Source: Deltaproteobacteria bacterium (GTDB lineage Bacteria > Desulfobacterota > Desulfobacteria > Desulfobacterales > Desulfosarcinaceae). Taken from it: a DNA stretch of 64,000 nt. A program made the position numbers and the translations under genes. A model generated the notes under the pieces. That model was not told where the DNA came from, did no database searches, and saw nothing but the letters and a program-made list of their open reading frames with translations. The stretch lies in the NCBI GenBank assembly GCA_021824175.1, contig JAKALP010000009.1:62001-126000 (forward strand), given 5' to 3'. Shown here piece after piece: positions 42,848-51,800 of the stretch; the first letter of the stretch is position 1; every line of letters starts with the position of its first letter.

Positions 42848-43660
42848 CTAAAAGGTATGACACTCCAGGCAGCCCTGGGAACTTTTGCCGTAATCCCAAC
42901 GCATGGCATCCTGATAGGCGCTGCCGTGGGCCCGGTGGCAGGTGAGGCAAAAGACCTGCCCGTCACGGGCATTGCCATTGCCCTGTGGGAATTGGGCTAT
43001 GGTGACGCGCTGATCCAACCGCGCCCAGTGGTTGAAATTCGCCTTTGGCGCGCTCGAGATGTAAATGTCCACCGGATGCCGTTGCCGCGCCGCCGAAGTG
43101 CCGGCATTGCCGAATCGTTGATGGCAGGCGCCACAAAAAGTGGAGATGCCGGAGATATAGAGGTTGTTTTGATAGCCCGGATCAGAATCGCACTGGACCA
43201 GGGTTTGGACGCCGTTGATCTTCTTCTTTAGATTTCGGCAGTTGCCATTGGCGTGGGGATCATGGCAGCTCAGGCAGGTAAATTCGGGCAACGGTTGCCC
43301 GCCAGGCGGCGTCAATCCCAGGGTCAGGTCCATATTGGCCAAATTGTGCCCCATGCCGTCAGCATAGAGAGTGGCCGTGAATGAACCGCCAGCCAGCTCC
43401 TTGCGACCATTGATGACATAGGGGGGATTGAGTCCCGAGGCGTCCAGCTCGGCATCGTGACATGAGAAACAGAGTGCCGAGGCGGGCTGTCGCAGATCGC
43501 GGGACGAGTGCTTTTTTGATGTTTTTCCAGTGGGTAAGTGGCAGGTGGTGCAGTTCAAGCCTTCGTGGGAAGCCAGGGTGGTTGAGGTTGGGACGATGAT
43601 CAGCAGGCAAAGGAAAAGAAATAATCCAAAGTTGCGTAGATAACCAGCCAGGATCAGCAC
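42848..43660 (-). CDS. Second exported hexaheme c-type cytochrome
   Basis: 270 residues from a GTG start with GTGGAGGTGGAAG upstream. Signal peptide FLFLCLLIIVPTSTTLA. Six CxxCH motifs: CTTCH, CFSCH, CLSCH, CGACH, CLTCH, CLECH. The order CLSCHDPHANG, CGACHQRFGN, CLTCHRAHGSAY, AMRWDYG parallels the 393-residue hexaheme protein at 30673-31854; this one is shorter between hemes 2 and 4. It lies 3.5 kb beyond the main conduit locus on the minus strand and may be an alternative or soluble partner. Confidence 0.88.
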   Translation of the reverse strand: MLILAGYLRNFGLFLFLCLLIIVPTSTTLASHEGLNCTTCHLPTGKTSKKHSSRDLRQPASALCFSCHDAELDASGLNPPYVINGRKELAGGSFTATLYADGMGHNLANMDLTLGLTPPGGQPLPEFTCLSCHDPHANGNCRNLKKKINGVQTLVQCDSDPGYQNNLYISGISTFCGACHQRFGNAGTSAARQRHPVDIYISSAPKANFNHWARLDQRVTIAQFPQGNGNARDGQVFCLTCHRAHGSAYQDAMRWDYGKSSQGCLECHTF

Positions 43661-44010
43661 CTTCCACCTCCACCAACGTACAGGTTCAGTTCAATTGCGG
43701 CAACTTGAATTAGGATCGGTCGTTGGGTGGAAAACTTGAGGAATTATTTTGCTTTTTTACTCTTGGCGCGGATTGACCCGCAATAAGAAGTAATTCATCG
43801 ACTTGCTTATATTTCGATCAAAATGAGAGGATATGGCAAGGTTTTGTGGTCAGGGGCAAGGAGCGCAAGTTGAGACTTTCGCGCGCCGAATGCTTCTATG
43901 CTTGTAAATTCATTTGAGTACGAGTACGCGTACGAGTACGAGTACGATGAGGAAGAGACCTCATGCTTCATGCGGCAGTCGTGACTCACAGCCACTCGGG
44001 GCCGCCATCT
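43661..44010. other. Intergenic region with hexamer palindrome
   Basis: 350 bp between the hexaheme gene start and the CoA-transferase end. Apart from the CGAGTA array at 43916-43946 nothing gene-like was found; any promoter of the cytochrome should lie in 43680-43800. Confidence 0.4.
43916..43946. repeat. CGAGTA-type palindromic hexamer array, copy 3
   Basis: GAGTACGAGTACGCGTACGA and two more hexamers: essentially identical to the copy at 2891-2922. Flanks also agree partly (CTTCATG followed by a GTGA block), so the repeated unit is larger than the hexamer array. Confidence 0.85.
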
Positions 44011-46014
44011 TTACTTCTTCAACGCCCGCTGGGCCTCTTTATGGGTTTCATAGATATGGGGCGAGACCTGCCGCTTCTTCAGGGCTTCGCCCAATTTCAT
44101 GCGCAAGAAGGCGCTGGTGGTAAAGCGTGTGGCGCGCTCGTAGTAGTTGTCCATCAGATACTTGATCAAGGCCGTGTACTCTTCTTCCAGGTCCGGCCGG
44201 ATGTAGAAGTTGTCGTAGTTGACGATGGTGTAGACTTTCTTTTTCAGCGGCGTGAGCATGGCCTCGACCAGATCCTTGATCTCGCGGATATCCTGGCGGC
44301 TCTTGATGGAAAGGGCCTCGAAGTTGACGAAGAATTGATTGGTGGCCTCATCGTAGCTCAGGCGGCTGGCCAGGGGCACCACCACCATCTCTTCGCGCAA
44401 GCCCATGGGCTCGGGTTTGAAGATGCGCGCATCCATGACGGCCAAAGTATTGGCGATCAGCGGCCGGAACTCCATTTGGGCCAGAATGTCGCGCTCCAGA
44501 TCTGTACCCGGCGCGATTTCGATCAGTTCCAGACCCTGCTCCGAGAGTTGAAACACGCAGCGTTCGGTCACATAAAGGGCGGATTGCCCCTTTGAAGCGG
44601 CATAGCGACCGCTGTAGGTGCGGTGCTCCACCTGGCGCACGAACTTTTTGACCTTTCCTTCTTCTTCGATCTTAAGTTGCCCGTCGTTTACCGCCACCCG
44701 CAACCCGCCGGCCGTAAAGGTGCCCACGAAGACCACCTTCTTGGCGTTCTGGCTGATGTTGATAAACCCGCCGGCCCCGGCCAGGCGCGGTCCGAACTTG
44801 CTGACATTGAGATTGCCCTGCTGGTCGGCCTGGGCCAGTCCCAGGAAGGCCACATCCAGGCCGCCGCCGTCGTAGTAGTCGAACTGCGTGTTTTGGGGGA
44901 TCAGGGAAGTAATATTGGTGCCGGCGCCGAAGTCCAGCCCGCCGGCCGGCACTCCGCCGATGATGCCCGGTTCGGCCGTCATGGTCATCAGATCCATGAT
45001 GCGCTCCTCGTTGGCTACCTCGGCGACACCTTCGGGCATGCCGATGCCCAGATTGACGATGTCGTTGGCCTGCAGGGCAAAGGCCGCCCGGCGGGCGATG
45101 ATTTTGCGCTCGCTCATCTCCATGGGCGGCAGGGATTGCAACGGGATGCGGATCTCGCCGCTGAAAGCCGGATTGTAGCGGGTACCGAAGGTCTGCCAGT
45201 GCCGTTCGGCGTCGGCCCTGACCACGCAATCCACCAGGATGCCGGGAATGGCCACATCCCGGGCGCGCAGGGCGCCGTGATCGGCGATGCGCTCCACCTG
45301 CACGATCACAAAACCGCCCGAGTTCTTGGCCGCCTGGGCCATGGCCAGGGCATCCAGGACCAGGGCCTCCTTTTCCATGGTGATGTTGCCGTCCAGGTCG
45401 GCCGTAGTGCCGCGCAGGACGGCCACATTGATCGGAAATGCTTTGTAGAAAAGCCACTCCTTGCCATTGAGGGTGATGCGTTCCACCAGATCCTCGGTGG
45501 TGCGGGCATTGAGTTTGCCGCCGCCATGGCGCGGGTCCACGAAGGTGTCCAGACCCACGTGGGTGATGGTGCCGGGCTTGCCCGCGGCAATATCGCGATA
45601 GAGATGGGACACCACGCCCTGGGGGAAATTGTAGCCTTCGATAATCCCCTCCACGGCCAGCTTCTGTAATTTGGGCACCAGACCCCAATGGCCGCCCACC
45701 ACCCGCTTGACCATGCCGGCATGGCCCCAATGGTTCAAGCCGCGTTCCTTGCCGTCCCCCTGGCCGGCGGCATAGACCAGGGTCAATCCCTTGGGGCCGC
45801 CGCTATTGAGAAAGCGTTCTTCCAGACAGATGGCCAGGTGCTCGGGAAAGCCGATACCCACAAAGCCGCTGGTGGCAATGGTATCGCCATCCAAAATGAG
45901 GTTGACCGCATCTTCGCCCGAGGCGACCTTGCTTTTGCGGGCAGGCCGAGCGGCCATGTCTTTGATGAGCGGATGGGTCCGTTCATTCTGGTGGTTTTTT
46001 CTGTTGCTGCCCAT
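44011..46014 (-). CDS. Fused acyl-CoA:acetate/3-oxoacid CoA-transferase (YdiF-like)
   Basis: 667 residues, ATG preceded by AGGGGGTCTC. Residues ~25-540 contain both CoA-transferase halves in one chain: [20 protein letters not shown] at the start of the alpha half and [17 protein letters not shown] with [19 protein letters not shown] in the beta half, where the Glu of AEPG is the likely thioester-forming residue. About 125 extra C-terminal residues (from [10 protein letters not shown]) form an extension not needed for the core family. It probably activates short-chain acids by CoA exchange with acetyl-CoA, fitting a fermentative or syntrophic metabolism. Confidence 0.9.
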   Translation of the reverse strand: MGSNRKNHQNERTHPLIKDMAARPARKSKVASGEDAVNLILDGDTIATSGFVGIGFPEHLAICLEERFLNSGGPKGLTLVYAAGQGDGKERGLNHWGHAGMVKRVVGGHWGLVPKLQKLAVEGIIEGYNFPQGVVSHLYRDIAAGKPGTITHVGLDTFVDPRHGGGKLNARTTEDLVERITLNGKEWLFYKAFPINVAVLRGTTADLDGNITMEKEALVLDALAMAQAAKNSGGFVIVQVERIADHGALRARDVAIPGILVDCVVRADAERHWQTFGTRYNPAFSGEIRIPLQSLPPMEMSERKIIARRAAFALQANDIVNLGIGMPEGVAEVANEERIMDLMTMTAEPGIIGGVPAGGLDFGAGTNITSLIPQNTQFDYYDGGGLDVAFLGLAQADQQGNLNVSKFGPRLAGAGGFINISQNAKKVVFVGTFTAGGLRVAVNDGQLKIEEEGKVKKFVRQVEHRTYSGRYAASKGQSALYVTERCVFQLSEQGLELIEIAPGTDLERDILAQMEFRPLIANTLAVMDARIFKPEPMGLREEMVVVPLASRLSYDEATNQFFVNFEALSIKSRQDIREIKDLVEAMLTPLKKKVYTIVNYDNFYIRPDLEEEYTALIKYLMDNYYERATRFTTSAFLRMKLGEALKKRQVSPHIYETHKEAQRALKK

Positions 46015-46507
46015 GAGACCCCCTTGATCGATGATTTGAATGTCCCAGCCAATGGTGGCGATGAGGCCCGTGCCTCATCATGGCGCAACCCGACTCGCGG
46101 GCGATAGTTGGCGGATTTCAAAAGCTGCTGGATGAAGATCCAAAAAGCAAGACAGATGCCGCGTCGGCGAGAACCGATGTGGGCCTATCGCGGGAAGCGG
46201 GAACTGAAGGAATTCAGCCGAGCCCAGGTTGATTGAAGTGATGCCAGTGTAGTACAGCGCCGGCTCCTTTTCAAGAACCATGCGGCTGTATAAGGCTCAG
46301 GCGCGTTGCCTAAACATTACGTTTTTAACTTTAGTTGCAAATACGGGTCGTTTCGAATATAGGGAAAAACATTATACGTTGGAAGCATAATATCAGCCTG
46401 TTAAGACCGGCGCTAAAGATTGAATGGGCTCATCCTGATTGAATCTCATTGCTGCTGTTCGAGGCGGGGTGGGAATCATACACAGCGGATATGACATAAG
46501 GACAACC
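46015..46507. other. Intergenic region between divergent genes
   Basis: Roughly 490 bp. 46300-46410 is AT-rich (possible promoters) and includes a small imperfect inverted repeat around ATTATACG...GCATAAT at 46371-46392. No gene or known RNA recognised. Confidence 0.35.
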
Positions 46508-47719
46508 ATGATGAGGGCTGCATTTCGTCGAAGAGTATCTCCCATCGAACGCCTTTTTACTCTTCTTCATGAAATGGATCATCCTTTCAGCAATCAGGTG
46601 GTTCTAGAAGGAACCGGCGTGCTGGATGAAGCACGCTGGCAAGAAGCCGTACATGCGGCTTGTGAAGCCAATCCCGGCAGCCGTTTGGTGCAACGGGGAG
46701 TCTCGCGCTGGGCCAGTTGGGTCGATTCGGGAAAGGCCGCGCCCATCAGATTCGTGGATGGCACCGGCTGGTCCGGCTATGGGCCGGAAGGGGCGTCTTT
46801 TCTTTGTGATCCGTTGCCTTTCAAATCCTCTCATTCCAGTGAAGTCTTGCTGGTGGAGGGCAATCCGTTACGGGTAGTATTTCGAGTGTTACATGCAGTC
46901 ATGGACGGCAGAGGCACCCTGTTATGGATGGAAGACATTTTCCGGGCCTTGCGGTGCGAACCGTTGAAGGGCGCCACCTGCACGCTCAACGATGAACAGT
47001 TTCTATCCGATCTGGATATTCCCAAACGATGGGATCGCAAGAGCAGAAATTGTCTGGCGCCCACCGGCGCCGCCGATGGGGATGACTCCGGCAATGTGTG
47101 GAAAAGAGTGCGGCTGGATGGCAGATTTGTAAAACTTCTGCCGCAAGTGGTTCTCGCCATGGCCAAGGAGACGCGAAAGCAGGGGGAAACAAATGTATGT
47201 TTCAATATACCGGCCGATCTGCGGTACCGGCAGCCCGGTATCCGCTCGACGGCCAATTTAGGGCACAGGTTCGTTGTGCAAGTGCCCCCCGACGCCACGG
47301 TGGACAGCATTCAACAGCAGATATTTGAAAAGCTCCGCAATGTGGCCTGGGAATCCCACGCGCTTTTCTTTCTCTACTACATCCCCCTGGGCCTGATGAA
47401 GTATATTCTCAGGCGCATCCGCAAAAGAAATTTGCGCAGCGGTCTGCATTCCAGCACGGGAACCATCTCCTACCCTGGCAAACTGCCGATTGAAAACTTT
47501 CAGGGCGGAGGCTTCACCGCCAAAACAGGCTTCTTGATCCCGCCCAGCATGGAAGGAAAACCCTTGTTCGCGGTCCTCTCAAACTGCGACGATGCGGTGG
47601 AGATGCTGATTTCCATGCCGAAAACACTGGCTTCCAACGGCCGCCTGGAAGAATTCCTCGCCGGCGTGGTGTCGCAATTGGAGCCGATACCTCCCATCAA
47701 CAGCCCACCTCTGAATTAA
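46508..47719 (+). CDS. Stand-alone condensation-domain acyltransferase
   Basis: 403 residues from ATG 46508 (ATAAGGACAACC upstream); a TTG frame extends to 46439 but lacks a site. VSPIERLFTLLHEMDHPFSN opens the fold, and VLHAVMDGRG carries HxxxDG, the active-site motif of NRPS condensation/CoA-dependent acyltransferase proteins. The rest (VCFNIPADLRYRQPGIRSTA, TGTISYPGKLPI) also fits that superfamily. It likely joins an acyl group held on a carrier protein to an amine or alcohol. A free ligase and carrier protein lie 5 kb away on the other strand. Confidence 0.75.
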   Translation: MMRAAFRRRVSPIERLFTLLHEMDHPFSNQVVLEGTGVLDEARWQEAVHAACEANPGSRLVQRGVSRWASWVDSGKAAPIRFVDGTGWSGYGPEGASFLCDPLPFKSSHSSEVLLVEGNPLRVVFRVLHAVMDGRGTLLWMEDIFRALRCEPLKGATCTLNDEQFLSDLDIPKRWDRKSRNCLAPTGAADGDDSGNVWKRVRLDGRFVKLLPQVVLAMAKETRKQGETNVCFNIPADLRYRQPGIRSTANLGHRFVVQVPPDATVDSIQQQIFEKLRNVAWESHALFFLYYIPLGLMKYILRRIRKRNLRSGLHSSTGTISYPGKLPIENFQGGGFTAKTGFLIPPSMEGKPLFAVLSNCDDAVEMLISMPKTLASNGRLEEFLAGVVSQLEPIPPINSPPLN

Positions 47720-47755
47720 CCTGATTTCAGCGATGGCATGCTGTCTCAGGCAATG
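47703..47755 (+). repeat. Direct repeat, left copy (flanks nucleotidyltransferase module)
   Basis: About 53 bp, including CTGAATTAACCTGATTTCAG and CGATGGCATG, repeated ~85-90% identically exactly 1110 bp downstream at 48813-48865. The left copy overlaps the end of the condensation-domain gene. Confidence 0.75.
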
Positions 47756-47816
47756 TCCACAAATAGCCAACCAGCGAAGGTTTTGGAAGGAATTACTTCT
47801 TTCCTGACCGGGGTCT

Positions 47817-48017
47817 CTATTGAATTGGATGGGCGTTATCTTTCGATGGTCCCTGTTTTGATTGCTTTTCGTGAGAAATCGAGGAGGGTCGTTTCAAGGC
47901 AACCAATGCGCGGCGCATGGTAACAGAATCCCGTAATTTTTGGCTCCATGGCCGTTGGGATCTAGAGCGTTGCCAGGCAGCCTGCTTTTCCAGAATGGTC
48001 TGGATTTCATTTTTCAT
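47817..48017 (-). CDS. Small basic partner of nucleotidyltransferase
   Basis: 66 residues from ATG 48017, overlapping the end of the nucleotidyltransferase gene by 11 bp. It begins MKNEIQTILEKQAAWQRSRS, is helical and Arg/Lys-rich, and has no recognised domain. Tight overlap with a small nucleotidyltransferase gene is the arrangement of toxin-antitoxin or partner-modification modules. Which of the two would be the toxin cannot be said. Confidence 0.55.
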   Translation of the reverse strand: MKNEIQTILEKQAAWQRSRSQRPWSQKLRDSVTMRRALVALKRPSSISHEKQSKQGPSKDNAHPIQ

Positions 48018-48516
48018 TGAATCGCTCCATGAATCGATCCCACGCCGAAGCCAGACCGAAACGCCTCGCCAGTTCACAGATCTGTTGATCGGTGGTGACT
48101 CCGGCTTCACGTAGCGCCAGAATCCGCGCGAAATCTTTGGCCCGGCCGACACTGAGGGCGATGACCGCAAGGTAATCTGCTCTCACCACTCGCAAGGGGA
48201 CTCCATCGATGTCGCCGGTTTCGGCTTCGCGTATGGCTTCTGCCGTAAGATCGTTGAAAGCGGGAATGAATTGGACAGGCCACTCGCCGACGCCGATGGC
48301 TTCACCGTCGGGCATATAGCCGCGCTCTTGGCAAAAAGCGTAGATGGGGCCGAGCAAATCCAACCGGTCCGTTTTGGGGGTGGCCACCAGAATGTCGGCA
48401 TCCATGGTGGCCACCGCTTCAGTGTAGCGCATCTGGGCCACGGCGCCAAACACGGCATAGTTTGTAATAATGCCTGCTTGGACCATGTCGTTTAGAAGTT
48501 TGGCCACTTGATCCAT
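48007..48516 (-). CDS. AbiEii/MNT-type nucleotidyltransferase
   Basis: 169 residues. The core reads YAVFGAVAQMRYTEAVATMD followed by ADILV: a G-A-V-A turn and an acidic D-x-D pair as in nucleotidyltransferase-fold proteins. It ends in helices (VVRADYLAVIALSVGRAKDF, then the C-terminal QICELARRFG). Similar proteins work in type IV or VII toxin-antitoxin pairs by adding nucleotides to tRNA or to a partner. Compare the decayed nucleotidyltransferase remnant at 4718-4906. Confidence 0.7.
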   Translation of the reverse strand: MDQVAKLLNDMVQAGIITNYAVFGAVAQMRYTEAVATMDADILVATPKTDRLDLLGPIYAFCQERGYMPDGEAIGVGEWPVQFIPAFNDLTAEAIREAETGDIDGVPLRVVRADYLAVIALSVGRAKDFARILALREAGVTTDQQICELARRFGLASAWDRFMERFNEK

Positions 48517-48855
48517 GAACTTTTTATAGCAATTAAGTGTAACAACTTCAACCCGCTTGAAATCTCACCAGCTTGAAATCTTAGTAAATTCGCACCAACA
48601 AGCGCTGGATTGGCGCAAGATAACGCCCATCTATCAAGCATTCGTGTTTCACTGGTAACGGTGGCTGGTCGGGCAATGCGGTGATTTATGAGTTGGGCTA
48701 AAAATCGAAGAAAGGCCGTCATAAACATAAGTAGAGGCCATCCCTTGAAAACACCGGAGAGCCATCTCCCAAGTTTAACGACTAAACAATTGGAAAATTG
48801 GGGTATTCTTCTGCCCGCTTCTGAATTATCCTGATCTCAGCGATGGCATGCCCAT
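48517..48855. other. Intergenic region upstream of nucleotidyltransferase
   Basis: About 340 bp, with the right direct-repeat copy (48813-48865) at its far end. It contains the promoter region of the nucleotidyltransferase operon; no other feature recognised. Confidence 0.35.
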
Positions 48856-48865
48856 TCAGGCAATG
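48813..48865 (+). repeat. Direct repeat, right copy
   Basis: Counterpart of 47703-47755 at an exact 1110-bp offset; it overlaps the last codons and stop of the giant GGDEF protein gene (stop at 48856-48858). Confidence 0.75.
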
Positions 48866-51800
48866 GTCAACCGATTGCGACCTTCCGCCTTGGAGCGGTA
48901 CAGGGCCGTGTCCGCTCGCCGGATCAGACTTTCCTTGTCGGGAATGCTCGCATCCAAAGTGGCCAATCCCAAGCTGATGGTGACTTTTAACTGCTCGCTA
49001 TTGTGCGCCACGCGGTGGCTCTCCACCGCGGCGCGAATGCGTTCAGCCACCAGTTCGCCGCTATCGCGGTTGGCCATGGGCAGGATGACCGCCATCTCTT
49101 CGCCGCCGTAGCGCGCCACGGTGTCACCGCTGCGGCAGGAAGTTTTGATAATCTGGGCCACTTCCCGCAGTACTTTGTCGCCCACCTGATGACCCCAGGT
49201 GTCGTTGAATTTCTTGAAGTGATCGATGTCGATGAGCACCATGGCCAGTTCACGGCCGTGGCGCCGGGCCGAAGCGAACTCCTGGCTCAGCAGGTTCTGG
49301 AAGTAATCGTGGTTATACAGTTCAGTCAAACCGTCGATGACCGCTTTGCGCGACAGCTCCAGGCGTCCGGCCGCGGCCAGGCAGATGATCTCCAGCGTGT
49401 CAAAGCGCTCCTGGGTGAAGGTGGCGCTGGCCAGGTTGTTCTCCATGTAGAGCATGCCGATCAGCTCGCTTTGCTCCTGGCTGCCGGTGAGAATGGGCAT
49501 GCAGAGCATGGAGCGCACCCCTTGGGCCAGGACATGAGAATCTTGGTCCAGACCCGGGATCTGGTTGTTGGGCTTCTGGGCATCCTGAATCACAATACTG
49601 GAGCGGGTCCGGGAAACGTAATTGATCACGGCCAGGGGCAGGCGCCCGGCGCTGACCGGTATGGATTGCAGGATGCGCGGCTCTCCGCCATCCACGCTGG
49701 CTTCGGCCTCGATGCACAGCTCGCCGGAGGGGTTGCGCAAGATGAGCAGTCCCAGTTGGGCTCCGGCAAACTCCATGGCCGTGGTGATGATGGTCTCCAC
49801 CATCCGGCTGTGGATCTTTTCCGCGGCAATGGCCTTGAGCGCTTTCATCAGTGAACCGATGTCGATGCCGACCAGCGGTGTGGCGATGGACGTGGTCTTG
49901 CCGCCGCCCTTGCGGGCTATTTTTTCAATGAGCCAGGGATAGCGGCGCTCCATGTCATTGACCTTGGCCTGGGCGCCCCAGTGGCGATAGAGATCGCGGG
50001 CCTTGGCCAGATAGGGCTGGCCCAGGGTGTCGCGTTCGGCATTGAGGTGCATGAGGCCACACAGTTCATAGGCCAGGGCTTCTTCTTGAATGAATTCATT
50101 TTCCCGCGCCAGACGGATGGCTTCGTCATAGCGCCGGTGGGCCTCAAAATCGCGGCCTATGATCCGCAGCCGTTCGGCTTCGACCAGCCGTAGTTTGTTC
50201 AGGCCGTTGACGGGATTGATTTTGGCCCAGCGTTTGAGCTTGGCATGATTGGCGGCCACCTGGCGCAACAACTGCTTGCGGTCCTTTTTGGCCGCTCCGG
50301 GCACATTGGCCAGCCGCACCAGAGAATCCAGCAGGCAGTAGGGCAGCGAGAAGTACATACCCCGCAGTCCGCTGCCCGTATTGGCCAGGCTCCTCTTGCC
50401 CGCCATGGCCAGGGCCTCCACATGGCGGCCGAACAAATAGCTGAGCTGGACCTGGTTTAAGCGGTCGGTGATGGCCAGGCTTTTGTCGCCGGACTGCTCG
50501 TGCATCGGCATCATCTGATCGATATCGTAGTAGCGCCCTTTGAGCTTGGCCGGATCGGAAGCATTGCCGAGCAGACAGTCAATCTTCTGCAGGTAATTTT
50601 CCAGATATTCGACCCGGGGGCCTTGCTTGAGCGGTTTCATGATCGCCAGGTATTCGTGAATTTCACCCAGCAGATGCTTGAGATCCGTTCCAACTTCATA
50701 GGCATATCCAAGACGGACGCACACAGCGTGGGCCGCATACTCGAAATCGCCATGCTCCAGGCAAAGCCGGAAGGCCTCGTGCAGCGGCTCCAGGCAGTTG
50801 CGCAGCGGCTCCTTCCAGTGCCGCACCATGGAATTATAGACGTGATGCAGGCGGCCTTCGAAATTTTTGACCTGGTGCCGTTGGGCCAGATCCAGGGCCA
50901 GTTGGCCAAAGGTCATGCCCTGGTCGGCTTTTCCTAGGGCTTCGGCCAGAATCGCGCCATAAGCCGCGAAGGTGCCCAGCGATTCGGGCGCATAGCCGTG
51001 GATTATGGATGTTTTGAGGCCATGGAGGATCAGCAGCGGCAGCAGGGTGGGCTGGGCAAACATAGCCGCCCCGCCGATAGAGCCGCCAATTTTCATGGCC
51101 GCCAGATGTTTGGGCTCGGTCATGGCCGGCCGATTGAGCAAATAGTCCGTGTTTTTGCCGCGCAGATGCCGCTGGAGCTGGATCAGCTTCAGGATGACGT
51201 GCAACTGGGTCGGCTTTTCCGGGTAGTGATGGCCCAGTCGCGCCAGGACCTTTTTGGCGATGTTGATGGCTTCCAACAAGCGGCCCCGGGCCATGCAGGC
51301 TGAAATCATCACCTGGTAAAGTTTGACCTTATCCAGAATATCTTTGGCGTGTTCAAGTCCGGCGGTCAGCAGATTGTCCATGGTATCATAGCGGCCGGTC
51401 AGATAGGCGGCTTCGGCTGCCTCGCTGTAAAGTTCCAGGGCCAGCGGGTAGTTATCTTGCCAGATATGGCCGTCGATCAACAAAAAGGCGATTTGCAAAT
51501 AGTCAAAGGCCGGCTGGTAGGCGTTGGAGTTCTTGGCGCGTTTGCCAGCCTCCAGATTGAGTCGGCACATGGCCGCGCGTTCATCCAGGTCGTCGACCAA
51601 ACCCGATCCCAGGTTTAAATGATCGGTGATTTCAAACAGGCGTTCCTTTTGCTCCATGGGCGATAGATGGTTGAGCAGCAGGCGCCCGATTTTCAGATGG
51701 GCTTCACTGCGCCGCTGCCCCTCGAGCAACGAGTAAGCCGCCTGTTGGATGCGGTCGTGGGCAAAGGCGAAGTCCACCGTCACTTCCGGGGTGTCCGGCG

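Noticed and set aside
46439-46507. Upstream TTG start for the condensation-domain protein
   Set aside because: No ribosome site; ATG at 46508 has AAGGA at proper spacing and keeps the family's N-terminus.
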